From: Condylostoma magnum
Taxonomy: Eukaryota > Ciliophora > Heterotrichea > Heterotrichida > Condylostomatidae
NCBI GenBank assembly: GCA_920105805.1
Contig: CAKKTI010000062.1
Coordinates: 1-21,330 of the forward strand
Direction of reading: 5' to 3'
Length of the DNA stretch: 21,330 bases
Of this stretch, positions 9,379 to 19,818 are shown in pieces. The notes beneath the pieces were generated by a model. That model did no database searches. It was not told where the DNA came from and was given only the letters and a program-made list of their open reading frames with translations. Numbering within the stretch: the stretch's first letter is position 1; each line of letters begins with the position of its first letter. The translations under genes were made by a program, and so were the position numbers.

Positions 9379-12300
9379 ATGTCAGCAGTAGTTACTTCTG
9401 TCTACATGTTTTGTGGGATTCTCTTTATTCTGGCATTGGCTGGACTGAACTAGCATGACACTGCTCATAAAGGAAATGTCTATGGGATTATTTCTATGGC
9501 TCTTGCTATATTTTTTACTGTGTTTTTAGCAGATTTTAATAATGAGTTTGCTAAATTTGTACCGACATTTGCTATTGGAGGTGGTATTGGGCTTTATTTA
9601 GCTAGGAAGGTAGAAATAATCTAAATGCCGTAATTAGTTGCCGCACTCCACAGTTTTGTTGGTATTGCTGCTACACTTGTTGGATTCTCAAGAGTTATTT
9701 ATTCGTTTTCTGACGAGAAGCTTAGTGCAATTGAGGCATTTGAGGCTTTTGCTGCGATTTTTATAGGAAATATAACCTTTACAGGGTCTATTGTAGCATT
9801 TGGTAAGCTGTAAGGGTATATACCCAGCGATCCGTTGCTAATAGGTGGGGAATTGCGTCATTATATAAACGGAGGGATTTTAGCGACTAATGTATTGCTC
9901 TTAGTTCTCTTCATGGCAGTTGGTGGTGAAGCTGGCCCAATTGTAATTTTACTTTTAATGACTTTACTGTCTTTATTCCTAGGATGGCACTTAGTAATGG
10001 CAATCGGTGGAGCTGATATGCCCATAGTAGTTTCAATGCTAAACTCATACTCTGGCTGGGCAACTGCGGCAAGTGGCTTCTTACTCTAAAATGTACTTTT
10101 ATTAATAACTGGGGCCCTAGTAGGCAGCTCTGGTGCAAGTTTATCGTATATAATGTGTAAGGCCATGAACCGTTCTTTCTTTAGCGTTATATCTGGTGGT
10201 TTTAGCTAAGAAACCTTAACAACTGTATAAGAACAGTAGTAATAAGGCCAAACACACGAAATTGAGTGCTAGGATATGGCATAGGTGCTTTTAAAGTCAA
10301 AGTCTATAATAATAGTTCCTGGATATGGTATGGCAGCTGCTGGGGCACAGCACGATGTAGGTTCAATGGTGAAACTTTTGAGGTCTATGGGAAAGTAGGT
10401 AAGATTTTGTATACATCCTATAGCCGGAAGACTGCCAGGTCATATCAATGTGCTACTGGCTGAGGCCGATGTACCGTATGACTTAGTACTGGAGATGGAT
10501 GAGATAAACAGAGATTTCCCGAGTACTGATCTGGTTATGGTTATAGGAGCTAATGATACAGTAAACCCTGATGCACAGGATAACCCTAACTCAGTTATTG
10601 CTGGAATGCCGGTATGTGAAGTATGGAAAAGTAAAGTATGCGTTGTATTTAAAAGAGGATCAGGAGTAGGGTATGCTGGAGTTGATAACCCGTTATTTAT
10701 TAAGCCCAATACCAAAATGTACTACGGGTCAGCTGATAAGTCAATTAAAGATATACTGAATTAGTTGTCTAGTTATGGAGGTACTGCTGATATAGAGCAC
10801 TAAAAGGATAATTCTTATTAGGAAGAGGTAAGTGAGAAGACGGATTTATAAGATCTTCCAGAGCCTAAGATAAATATAGGGATACCTAAAGAAAATGCTT
10901 AAAATGAGCAAAGAGTGGCTATGACTCCAAGCTAAATATACTCGTTTAGGAAGCTAGGCTTCCGTGTTTTAATAGAGCAAGGAGCAGGCAAGAACGCCGG
11001 ATACAGTGACTAAGAATACATGCGAAATGGCGGTGAGGTTCTCTAAATGCAACAACTCTACCAATAAAGTTAGATTATCCTGAAAATCCAAAAACCAATT
11101 TAAAACCATGAAACCAATGAAATCAATCTTCTATCCAATATCAAACTTCTAATTTGCTATATACACCCCGACTAGGACAGGCAATACATAGAGAGCCTTT
11201 CCTAGAACTACCCAAGCCTCACAATAATAGCAATGGACTGTGTTCCCCGTATAACCAGAGCATAGAAGTTAGACAGTCTTAGTTCAATGGCCAACATTGC
11301 AGGCTAAAAGGCCTGCATAGAAGCTTTCCATCACTTCCACAAACTATCAAAATCGTAAGTAACAACATCTGATAAGTTCCCTCCTGCTAATGTTTTTATA
11401 ATAGGATGTGGTGTTGCAGGATTAGCAGCAATAGGTTACTGCAAGGACCTCGGATGCTAGATAAAAGCCTTCGATACAAGGCCAGCTGCCCGTGAATAGG
11501 CTGAAAGTCTCGGTGCTAAGCTTGTTGAAGTAAAAATACAAGAAGATGGATCAGGAGTTGGGGGATATGCTAGAGAAATGTCAGAGCAATTCAAACAAGC
11601 TTAACATGATTTAACTATGAAGGTATGCAAAAGGAGTGATATTGTCATAACCACTGCACTTATACCGGGAAAGCCAGCTCCTTTACTAATCGATAGGCAA
11701 ATTGTTAGCTAGATGAAGCCGGGAAGTGTTATTGTTGATATGGCTGCGGAGAATGGAGGGAATTGTGAAATTACACAGCCTGGGAGAGTGTATGTTGATG
11801 AGATGTATGGAGTTACTGTAGTAGGGTATACTGATTTAGTGTCCTAGATGGCGCCGTAGTCCTCTGAAGCGTATTGTAGTAATTTGTGGCATTTAATGGA
11901 CGAAATTGGAGGAGCTTTTGACTTTAATATCGATTTACAGGATGAGATTATGGATCATATGGTAGTTGTGCATCAGGGAAGAGTGACATGGGTACCCATA
12001 TAGGAAAGGTAATAATCTTAATAGCCCTAATAAGGACACATTAATCAATAATCTATATAAAATCATGATGATATGAGAAATATTTTATCTATATCTAAAA
12101 TATAAATGCTTTTGAATAACAGGTGAGCGATTTATGTTATATTTGCTGCTTTGTTTTTCTTAATTTCAAGAATTACAAGCGAGGAGGAATCTTTGAATCT
12201 CTTCTTAGTATTTATGCTCTCTGTTATATTTGGATGCATGGTCGTAATGAACGTAAACCCAGAACTTCATACTCCCCTTATGAGTGTGACTAATGCAATA

Positions 12301-12459
12301 AGTGGGATTATAGTAATTGGAGCTATGCTTGAGTTAAAATCAGTAGGCGGTGTATTAGACATGGCTTCCTTTTTAGGAATTTTAGGTGTCTTTTTCGCAA
12401 GTATCAATATACTGGGAGGATTTGTATTGACTCAAAGAATGCTAGATATGTTCAAATAA
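9379..12459 (+). CDS. NNT: Proton-translocating NAD(P) transhydrogenase, fused beta-alpha form
   Basis: A 1026-residue protein in one frame. It carries, in order: PntB-type membrane helices (residues 1-270; [52 protein letters not shown]); the NADP-binding domain III (about 294-461; [55 protein letters not shown]); the NAD-binding domain I (about 497-870; [49 protein letters not shown]); and the PntA-type C-terminal helices (about 915-1026) ending TQRMLDMFK before tandem TAA TAA. It transfers hydride from NADH to NADP+ driven by the proton gradient. This beta-then-alpha fusion is the order known in apicomplexan and Entamoeba enzymes, not the alpha-beta order of animals. It starts directly at the first membrane helix with no obvious targeting peptide. 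Start chosen because ATG 9379 matches the PntB start. Confidence 0.96.
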
Positions 12460-12475
12460 TAAAATTTTAGTTAGG

Positions 12476-13559
12476 CTAATAATCAGTTATTTCCATAGTT
12501 GAGAGTAGAGCTAGTTGTATAATATCTTGAAACTGTTGCTGTCTTGCGTCTATCTATACCACCTTTCGCCCAAAGCCATCTCTGTACCCAAGCACGATTT
12601 AATCTCTAACTAAAACTTGTAGTAAACTTTCTGAACAAGAGCTGTATGTAAAGTTAGCCATGTTTTCCATACCAGCCAGTGCTGTTTCTAAGGCTGTTCT
12701 TTCTGAATTGACCCAACCTTGAAACAATGTAAAATCATTTGTACCTATTTTCTTCTATTGTGTTTATAAAGGAAGTGAATGTATAGGCCATGTCGGAGTC
12801 AATAGTTGATACTACTTTTGAGTTATTGAGTAAAACTATAAAATTATTTGGGTGAGCGTTACAATGGGACCCAAAGGGATTATGATCAATAAAATAGCCT
12901 CATGAGATTTCTCTGTCTTGGAAAATATGTTTGATTTCCCCACATTCATATCCAATTTCATATAAAAGTTAAATAAAGTGTTAAGTAATAGCTCTTGTTT
13001 CATAGTTTTGTTGTTTATTACTACACTGTCTTGTGTGTAATTAAGTGTATTGTAATGTTAAATCAGATCCATATATAGTTCATTGTCCTTATATACACCT
13101 TATCGTGTTCGTTCATGTAAATTTTCATTATCTAATGGAGTTACAAAACTAATAGCTTCATATGTCGATTTGATATCTGATTCTTTTTACTCTTTATAGA
13201 GAGATTAGAGCGCTTAGACTTGCTGGATTTATTGCATGACTTAAAGTTACAGCTATTATGTCAATTCCACTTAGTAAATGACTCCCTAGTCTTTTCTCAC
13301 CTAAAGTTTTAAATACACCGCAGTGCTTATCAATTTAATCGTATTCTTAGTGTATATATTTAATAATTCCTTGGGACTTATTACCAGTTTGATATTCAAA
13401 GTCTTTAAGTGTATTATTTATCAGATTAGTCATATATTGCTCTCTTAATGCAGTTTATTCAAAACAACATCCTCTACTCTTTCTATTGGAAAGGCCATAG
13501 TTTCTAATGGGAAAAGTAATTTAAGTTTCCACAGCCTTTATAGCGGTAGAATTTGCCAT
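12476..13559 (-). CDS. Unrecognised protein with APH/choline-kinase-like motif
   Basis: It starts MANSTAIKAVETQITFPIRN at 13559 and ends LLSTMEITDY before TAG 12476-12478, 16 nt from the NNT stop (tail to tail). Readable blocks are frame 0 (GEKRLGSHLLSGIDIIAVTL), frame 2 (KSTYEAISFVTPLDNENLHE), frame 0 (DREISWGYFIDHNPFGSHCN, AHPNNFIVL, VVSTIDSDMAYTF) and frame 2 (NDFTLFQGWVNSERTALETA). The net frame change equals the length remainder, so introns are plausible. A 28-nt GT..AG candidate lies at 13192-13219. The others are unresolved. The block HCNAHPNNFIVL followed by IDSDMA resembles the H-x-D-x-x-x-x-N and metal-binding IDxD loops of aminoglycoside/choline-type phosphotransferases, with Asn in place of the catalytic Asp. 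That resemblance is inference, and no family is firmly recognised. Confidence 0.5.
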
Positions 13560-13789
13560 CTTAATGCATTATAGCAGATCTTTTATCAGATTTGATGGAA
13601 TTAGATACTCCTTATTGTTTTATATCTGTTGTTCATAAATACATATGATTATTCTAACATAAAATTGAAGTTATAATCAAACTTTAAAGGTTGATTAAAA
13701 GTGAATTGAATAACTATGGAAAATCTTTACTCAATAATATTCGATTAATTTATTCATAATAATATATAGATATTGAATTTTTATTAATT

Positions 13790-14150
13790 TTAACCCCCTT
13801 TCAGCTCTCTTATAATGATTTACTCAATTTATACTATCTTTCCTTGATTTAAGTCTTCTGTATTAAGGCTTTCCTTTATAATCAATACTGAATCTATAGC
13901 AGACTTCTACAATCTTTTAATTCCTTACAATGCAGTTTCCTCAATAGGTCAATCATTAGAATAAATTTCGTCATTTCATTTGACTTTCTAATAATTCTAT
14001 GTATAACATGAGGATTAATACCTTACGCTAAGTTATTTCTCCTACTTTATTAATGAATATCTACACTGCATACTAACTCAATCTATCTTTTAATCGGTTT
14101 TCTTTAAGTTGGAATTCATATATCTTAAAATTAGTTTTTTCTACTCGCAC
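13790..14150 (-). CDS. Weak ORF, unrecognised, possibly spliced or decayed
   Basis: On the minus strand a protein-like run reads RRNNLAQGINPHVIHRIIRK, then SNEMTKFILMIDLLRKLHCK, ELKDCRS. After a frame change it reads AIDSVLIIKESLNTEDLNQG, KIVQIEQIIIRELKGG toward 13790. The composition is coding-like (alternating basic and hydrophobic, few UAR codons), but no start codon is convincing and no family is recognised. The INPH stretch loosely resembles VNPHDLIG in the gene at 15185-17673. From 13560 to 13790 I see only AT-rich sequence with no supportable gene. Confidence 0.25.
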
Positions 14151-14255
14151 AAACAAAAGCTATATTACAATTTATTATGATATAATACAAGACAATCATA
14201 CTAAAGGAATTTTAAATACTAGAAACTTTTAGATAAATTAATACAAATATCCCTC

Positions 14256-15101
14256 ATGAATCTATTAAATTCCCAACACGAAGCATGTTATGCTACTAAT
14301 ACGAAAAAGATATCAATATAATTACTAATGTTTTCAGGATTTTAACCTTGAAGATAAAAAGTTTTGAATTTGATTTATAGTTAATAAGTATAACAAGAAC
14401 TACGAAAATTAATAGACTAAATTAAAAAATATCTATAAGTATCACCAAACTAAACAAAAGCTCAACAATTATATAAAGTATATCAGATAAAATAATCAAC
14501 TCACTAACCAACCAGTTAGATAAATAAAAGAAATTAGTTTTCTCTATGTATAATTTCTATCTAATTCTCCTAATTGTAGAAATAATTATTTAGCCATTCC
14601 AACATTTATACAGAATAAAAGTGAGAAAATCTAGTGCTTTAATTAGAAATATTGAGATCTTAATCCTATCTTATTAATCAGTAACTATATGTAATTGTAA
14701 GTTTTTAATCTAAATACAATAAATTGACTGTTCTTTTAAATAATAGCTCTTCTAATTTATTTTTAATGATAGTTTCTATTTATGTAAGAATATCCTTTAT
14801 ACTTACTTAACATATTCTTCTTATTATATATTTCTCTATGATGTAAATGCTAGCTGTCATAGTATTTTATTTCACTAATGAGTTAGAGTATAATGTACTA
14901 CTCTTCAATTATAGCTTTAAATATAATTAATCCATAGTCAATGAATAGCTTAATCAGGAGATACCTTGGATGATCAATTCATCAGCTAATATTTTAAATA
15001 TTTAAAGTCTTAATACTCCATGAACAATATATTAAGAATTCAATGGAAAGTGCGCAGTTAATAATAGGTTTAAATAATACCTAACTAACTTTCTCAAATA
15101 A
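14256..15101 (+). CDS. Weak ORF, unrecognised, hydrophobic C-terminal half
   Basis: From ATG 14256 to tandem TAA TAA at 15099 the span is a whole number of codons (282). The C-terminal half reads well in frame 0, with hydrophobic segments (LFLMIVSIYVRISFIL; MLAVIVFYFTNELEYNVLLF) followed by NEQLNQEIPWMINSSANILN. The middle (about 14335-14730) reads better in frame 1 (NKSEKIQCFNQKYWDLNPIL; low UAR content) than in frame 0, which is unusually rich in UAR. Two compensating introns or chance openness could explain this. It converges with the WD40 gene that stops at 15185. No function is proposed. Confidence 0.25.
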
Positions 15102-15184
15102 TAATATTCCTTGCAGCTGATATTATGCATGCAATGATTCAAATGTATTTAATTAGTAAATATTAAAATGCAAAAATTATCTAA

Positions 15185-17673
15185 CTAAAATATTAGGCAT
15201 GCTTTCATATTATTACTCTCACCTGATACTATTAACTATTCACTTCTTGAAATGCAAACTGATAATACATAAGAATCATGTTGACCAATGATTCTGCTTC
15301 TGGATGAGTCTTATAAGTCCCATACTCTTACTTGCTTATCCCTTCCGCCAGATACTATTAACTATTCACTTCTTGAAATGCAAACTGAGTATACAGCATC
15401 ATCATGTTGACCAATTATTCTGTTTCTGGATGGGTCTTATATGCCCCATACTCTTACTCTCCCATCCTCTCCACCTGATACCACTATTTATTCACTTCTT
15501 GAAATGCAAACTGATAATACATAATCATCATGTTGACCAATGATTATGCTATTGCATGAGTCTTATAAGTCCCATACTCTTACTTGCTTATCCAATCCAC
15601 CTGATACTATGAGTTATTCACTTCTTGAAATGCAAACTGAGTATACAGTATCATCATGTTTACCAATTATTCTGTTTCTGGATGGCTTTTATAAGTCCCA
15701 TACTCTTACTTTAAAATCATCTCCACCTGATACTACTATTTATTAACTTCTTGAAATGCAAACTGATTTTACATCACTATAATATTAGCAAGTAATTTCT
15801 TTTTCCTTTAATTAGAATTATTTTCCTTGTAATTCTATCTGCCTTGCTTAGTATCTTATATATTCTTCAGCTTTTTCTACAGCTCTCATTTAATTCACTC
15901 TTTAGCATCTCATAATCCATTCTAAAACTCTATTAGCTTATTCTTTCTGATCTGTTTTGACAAAAAGAAGTTATCATGATATTTCTCCATTTGTATTAAG
16001 TTTTATTCCAATCAAATCATGAGGATTGACTCTTTATATGATTTATTTTGCTTAGCCACTTGATTTGACCAAAGCATCTAAATATTCTAGATATTCAGTT
16101 TTAATCTCATTCTGTCTCATAAAGTCTTAAATTAAGGTTGTAATCGTAGGCTAGCAAGTAATTGTGAACAGTTGGCAAATTTAAACTATTCTTTTGAGCT
16201 GTTCAAGAGGACTAGATCCTTCCATAGAGCTCTAAAGTGGTCTTAGGTGAAGAGTTAGCCCTTTAGAATGCTTTGAATGTCGTTAAGATTAGGCCAATCC
16301 ATATGCTACTGATTTGCTCGGTAGTATTACTAGAAATTGGCTCCAGAAACCAGGTTTCTGACGATCGATCCGATACAATTTTCCATTTTTAATATTTAGC
16401 TTTTAATAGTATGAAGTTGTATACACTATAATCATATCTTGTAGATTATATAGTCATAGCTTCTACTTTATTTTGGGTGCATCAATTTCCTAGAGTAATT
16501 GTATTCATTCTAGGGTTAATTGAAAAGCAGCTAGCATTTCCTATATGGATACCAATTTAATGAAAGGCTTATATGGAAACATTGCTATATAATTGTTTTT
16601 TTTCAGTATTGATATGCTACATTATGATCTAACCTAACATATTCCCCAGAATTGCTCTCAAAACAAATGGCCTTTACTCCTATAAGATAATATTACTAGC
16701 ATTATCCAGGAAATTATTACTATCCGATAATGTTCATTTTATGTAATAAATTGGCATTATTCATATACATAAGTTTCCCCTTATTATGTTTTTCACTAAT
16801 TACAGTGTTTTGTATGTGTAGTAATTCCTTGTTTGCTATATATTATCGTATTCCATGCATATATTTCTAGTGTATCCTCACTGCCTGTCATTATTTAATC
16901 TAGCTTCCATTCTTTGTTTTCTTACTTAAGAGTATATAGCACTTGAACTTTATTGTTTACTGTTTCCTATGACTATACATTTATCTTATTGGAATAAATT
17001 ACAGTTCTAAATATAAGGAGGAAATAAAGCTAATATCATTTGATAACATTTAAGCTGCGCAGTTAGTAGTAAACTCCACACCAAGGCCAATAAATAATCT
17101 TTCAATTTATTTTAGATTCTATTTTTCTTAGAGCATTCAGCTTAACTGCATTTATAATCTATTCTAGATTTACACACCTTATAATATCCGCCACCATTTG
17201 ATTTATTTTCATCATCACATCCAAATTAGCCTAGGTTTAACCATTCTACATACTTCTATAAAAATTTATTAAATATCATCGCTTTTTTGTAATTAAGTTC
17301 TACCTGTATATCAATTTTATCTGTAATAATCAAAACTACCGCAAGGTTAGTATCATTAATAATGAAGTAAGTAGTTTTTCTAACATATATTGATAGAGAT
17401 TTTATTAGATTAAATATAATACAGTCCTCACTCATAGTTAATTATAACTTAACCCCTTCAAAAGTAAAAGCTCCATTGCACACTACATCAAAATAATTTA
17501 TAAACTACTTTATCTAATAAATTAGTAAAGACTACGTTAATAAGCTATCTTTATACTTATTATATTAAAATTTGATTTTCATAGGTAATTTCATAATCCA
17601 TTAAAGTTACTTTGGCAAATATCAACTTTATGAAAACTACAGCAAATATCTCTACAACGCTAATGTCCTTCAT
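15185..17673 (-). CDS. Long helical protein with C-terminal WD40 blades, probable short introns
   Basis: The C-terminal half is secure: one frame from at least 16891 (MTGSEDTLEIYAWN) through RAVEKAEEYIRYQAR into four 42-residue WD40 blades of the type SVCISRSEQLIVSGG..KQVRVWDLQD..IIGQHDD and a clipped fifth blade ending KACLIF, TAG 15185-15187. Upstream, coding character continues to ATG 17673 (MKDISVVEIFAVVFIKLIFA, MSEDCIIFNLIKSLSIYV, ANLDVMMKINQMVADII, RLFIGLGVEFTTNCAAQMLS) but hops frame. GT..AG segments of 19 nt (17231-17249) and 28 nt (17119-17146) restore two joins. Others are unresolved, and a stretch near 16600-16800 also reads well in a second frame (KAICFESNSGEYVRLDHNVA). The helical part shares IQDF and EYIRYQAR motifs with the gene ending at 8699. 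The blades are closely related to those of the next gene upstream (17819-19171). It is likely a scaffold, with partner unknown. Confidence 0.55.
15241..15766 (-). repeat. 126-nt WD40-blade array with 252-nt higher-order period
   Basis: The string around cacttcttgaaatgcaaactga (plus strand) recurs at 15241, 15367, 15493, 15619 and 15745, exactly 126 nt apart. Units alternate: the first and third carry gataatacata..., the second and fourth carry gagtatacag..., so the duplicated block was two blades long. DNA-level identity is high. Confidence 0.9.
17231..17249 (-). other. Candidate 19-nt intron
   Basis: On the minus strand the segment gtagaatggttaaacctag begins GT and ends AG. Removing it joins NKFLQKY to ANLDVMMKINQMVADIIRCV in one frame, both strongly protein-like. 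It is the cleanest intron candidate in the window, and the call rests on frame logic alone. Confidence 0.5.
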
Positions 17674-17818
17674 AGAGAACACATGAGCATTTTAATGAGT
17701 TATTACAACAGTATACTAATTAGAGACTCTGCGCTGTCAAGACTTTACCTAATACATCTACACAAATAATAACAAAATCAACTTTTATCTTCTATATAAA
17801 TAATCTAAAGTTACTAAG

Positions 17819-19171
17819 CTAAAATTCCCATAAAAACACTTTCCCTCTGGCCGTTTTATAATCAAATCCTCCACTAACAATTAAATGTTCCCTTCTAGAA
17901 ATACATACTGACCATACATCATCATTATGTCTTCCAATTATTTTGTTCCTATTCTAGTCATGTAAATCCCACAGAATCACTCTTCCATCCTCTCCTCCAG
18001 TAACAATGAATTAATCATCTCTAGAGATACATACTGATCGTATGGCGCTGTTATGCTGTCCAATAACTCTGAATTAATTTGGGTCTTATAAGTTCCAAAC
18101 TACTACTTTATTATACTCTCCCACTGTAACTACAAACTGCTCACTTCTAGCAATACATACTTAATATACAGGTGAATAATGGTGTCCAACTAGCATTTTC
18201 TTATTTGTGTTTTGTATGTCCCATAGCATTATCAAGCCATCCAATCCACCGGCCACAATGAATTACTCGCTTCTAGAAATACTTACTGATGTTATATAAG
18301 TATGATGCCCTGCAATAATTCTATTTCTTTTTGAGTTTTGCAGATCCCACAGATTTACTTTATTATCACTTCCTCCACTTATAATGAATTGCTCACTTTT
18401 GGAAAAATCTACTGAGAATATGGATTCTCAATGCCGTCCAATTACTCTGTTTTTGTTGGAGTAATGTAAGTCTCATAACATTACTTTTCTATCAAATCCT
18501 CCGGAAACAATGTACTGCTCACTTCTAGAGATCTTTAGTGATTGGATGTATTTATGATGCTGTCCGATTATTCTGTTTCTGTATTAGTCTTGTAAGTCCC
18601 ATAACATTAATTAACCACTAACTCCTCCACTGGCTATGAGTTGTTCACTTCTAGAGATATCTATTGATCTGATGGCTTGTAAACTTGCTCTTATTTCTAG
18701 ATTTCTTCGATTATATTTAGGTTTATCCTCTATTTAACTTATTATTCTTTATAGCTATAATTGTTTATCTAGTTTAGCAATAAACTTAGGTACTTTTTCA
18801 AGTCTTTTATTTCCTTATTTTCTTATTCATTTAAGTGCAGTTTAACTATTCTATAACTTATTATAATTAATGGACCTAATCATTTAATCAGTGTATTAGA
18901 GTTACTTATCAAATTAATGCTATGATATAAACTCTTCAATAAAGCATTTGACTAGTTTATCATTATGTGAAGGGATAATCTCTCTGATGTTCAATGTCAT
19001 GTCTAGCATATTTCCGAATTAGTCTCTGATGCTGTTCTGAGAGTTTATGGATTTAAGACACTTTAACTGCTAAAAGACTTTATTAATTTCAGTTAAGTTG
19101 ATTAATTGTTGAAGCATTCAGTTGAGATTGAGCTTAGAGATGAGTACTTAGATGGTTGGTTAAACTTCCAT
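17819..19171 (-). CDS. Seven-blade WD40-repeat protein
   Basis: A 450-residue protein in one frame from ATG 19171 (MEVQPTIQVLISKLNLNWML) to TAG 17819-17821. Residues 1-170 are helical and Gln/Lys-rich, probably coiled coil. Then seven WD40 blades of about 42 residues follow, each of the form S(V)xISRSEQxIVSGGxDxKVxLWDLQ...IIGxH, enough for a complete propeller. The last blade closes KVFLWEF. TGA encodes Trp in the RHWESIF loop. UAR encodes several Gln, including ones in SEQ and DDQ positions where other blades use CAA or CAG. No in-frame UAR occurs in about the last 60 codons before the stop. The blade sequence (CISRSEQ) is nearly that of the neighbouring gene at 15185-17673, so the two are paralogs. 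The role is a scaffold of unknown partner. Confidence 0.85.
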
Positions 19172-19230
19172 TTTATTATTGTAATGATTGACAAAGTTCC
19201 TATAAAAGAGATTTAATTATAATTATTAAA

Positions 19231-19660
19231 ATGAATGCAGTTAATTAATTTGTTAAAGCTTTGTATTAGACTTACTACAGCTTATTAAATAATGAAAATC
19301 AAGGTAATCCGAAAATAGAATTTATATATGTAAAAAGTATAGTATTTTAAATTTAAATGATTTAAACAAGTATGCTTTACTGTTAAGCATTTATATTGAA
19401 GATGCGAATTTGCATTTATAGAATGTATAATAACCTACTTGAATAATTAACTGCTTATAATTCATTTGAAACTTTATTATGAAATAGTATTAGATAACAA
19501 CGCTCTATAAAATCATAATACATATGCTGATATAATAGAAATATATTAGAAAAGTTGGAATTCCGCTTATTATAGTTATTTAGAGGATACTAGCTGAATA
19601 AAAAGTTAATTCATAGATAGAGTATTCATTAACATATCATAAGTAACTTTTGTCCAATAA
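19231..19660 (+). CDS. Small unrecognised protein, frame changes unresolved
   Basis: ATG 19231 opens MNAVNQFVKALYQTYYSLLN. Protein-like sequence then continues in other frames: NLNDLNKYALLLSIYIEDAN, then LKLYYEIVLDNNALQNHNTY, ADIIEIYQKSWNSAYYSYLE, DTSWIKSQFIDRVFINIS, to TAA 19658-19660. Two frame changes are needed, and neither is explained by an obvious GT..AG segment. The gene lies between the divergent WD40 gene (ATG 19171) and the MORN gene (ATG 19819), leaving 59 nt upstream. No family is recognised. From 19661 to 19818 I see only AT-rich spacer. Confidence 0.35.
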
Positions 19661-19818
19661 AAAGTGTTACTAAATAACCAATAATACATATAAGTTACAA
19701 TAAGATGTTAGCCCTAACACATATACCAACTTATACTTTTTAAATAATATTTCCTATATACAAGATGATTAATCCAAACCATTTTCTTCCTATCTCCCTT
19801 TAACAATACAAAAAATAA

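Noticed and set aside
10440-10715. 91-codon minus-strand ORF
   Set aside because: Antisense to the NADP-binding domain of the transhydrogenase, whose plus-strand match is unambiguous.
1-12459. Pseudogenes or a decayed region, because in-frame TAA/TAG/TGA are everywhere
   Set aside because: The apparent stops fall at conserved Gln and Trp positions while frames stay intact over 3 kb in VPS15 and NNT, so the code is altered rather than the genes broken.
1-12459. Blastocrithidia-type code (UAR as Glu)
   Set aside because: UAR aligns with Gln, not Glu, in transhydrogenase motifs (GKLQG, PQSS), and short introns are unlike trypanosomatids.
13560-15184. tRNA or other structured RNA genes in the AT-rich stretch
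   Set aside because: No cloverleaf-like box A/box B pairing or GC-rich stem was found by eye; a covariance-model search would be needed to be certain.
15304-15746. Plus-strand ORFs rich in Leu/Pro/His
   Set aside because: They are antisense readings of the 126-nt WD40 blade array on the minus strand.
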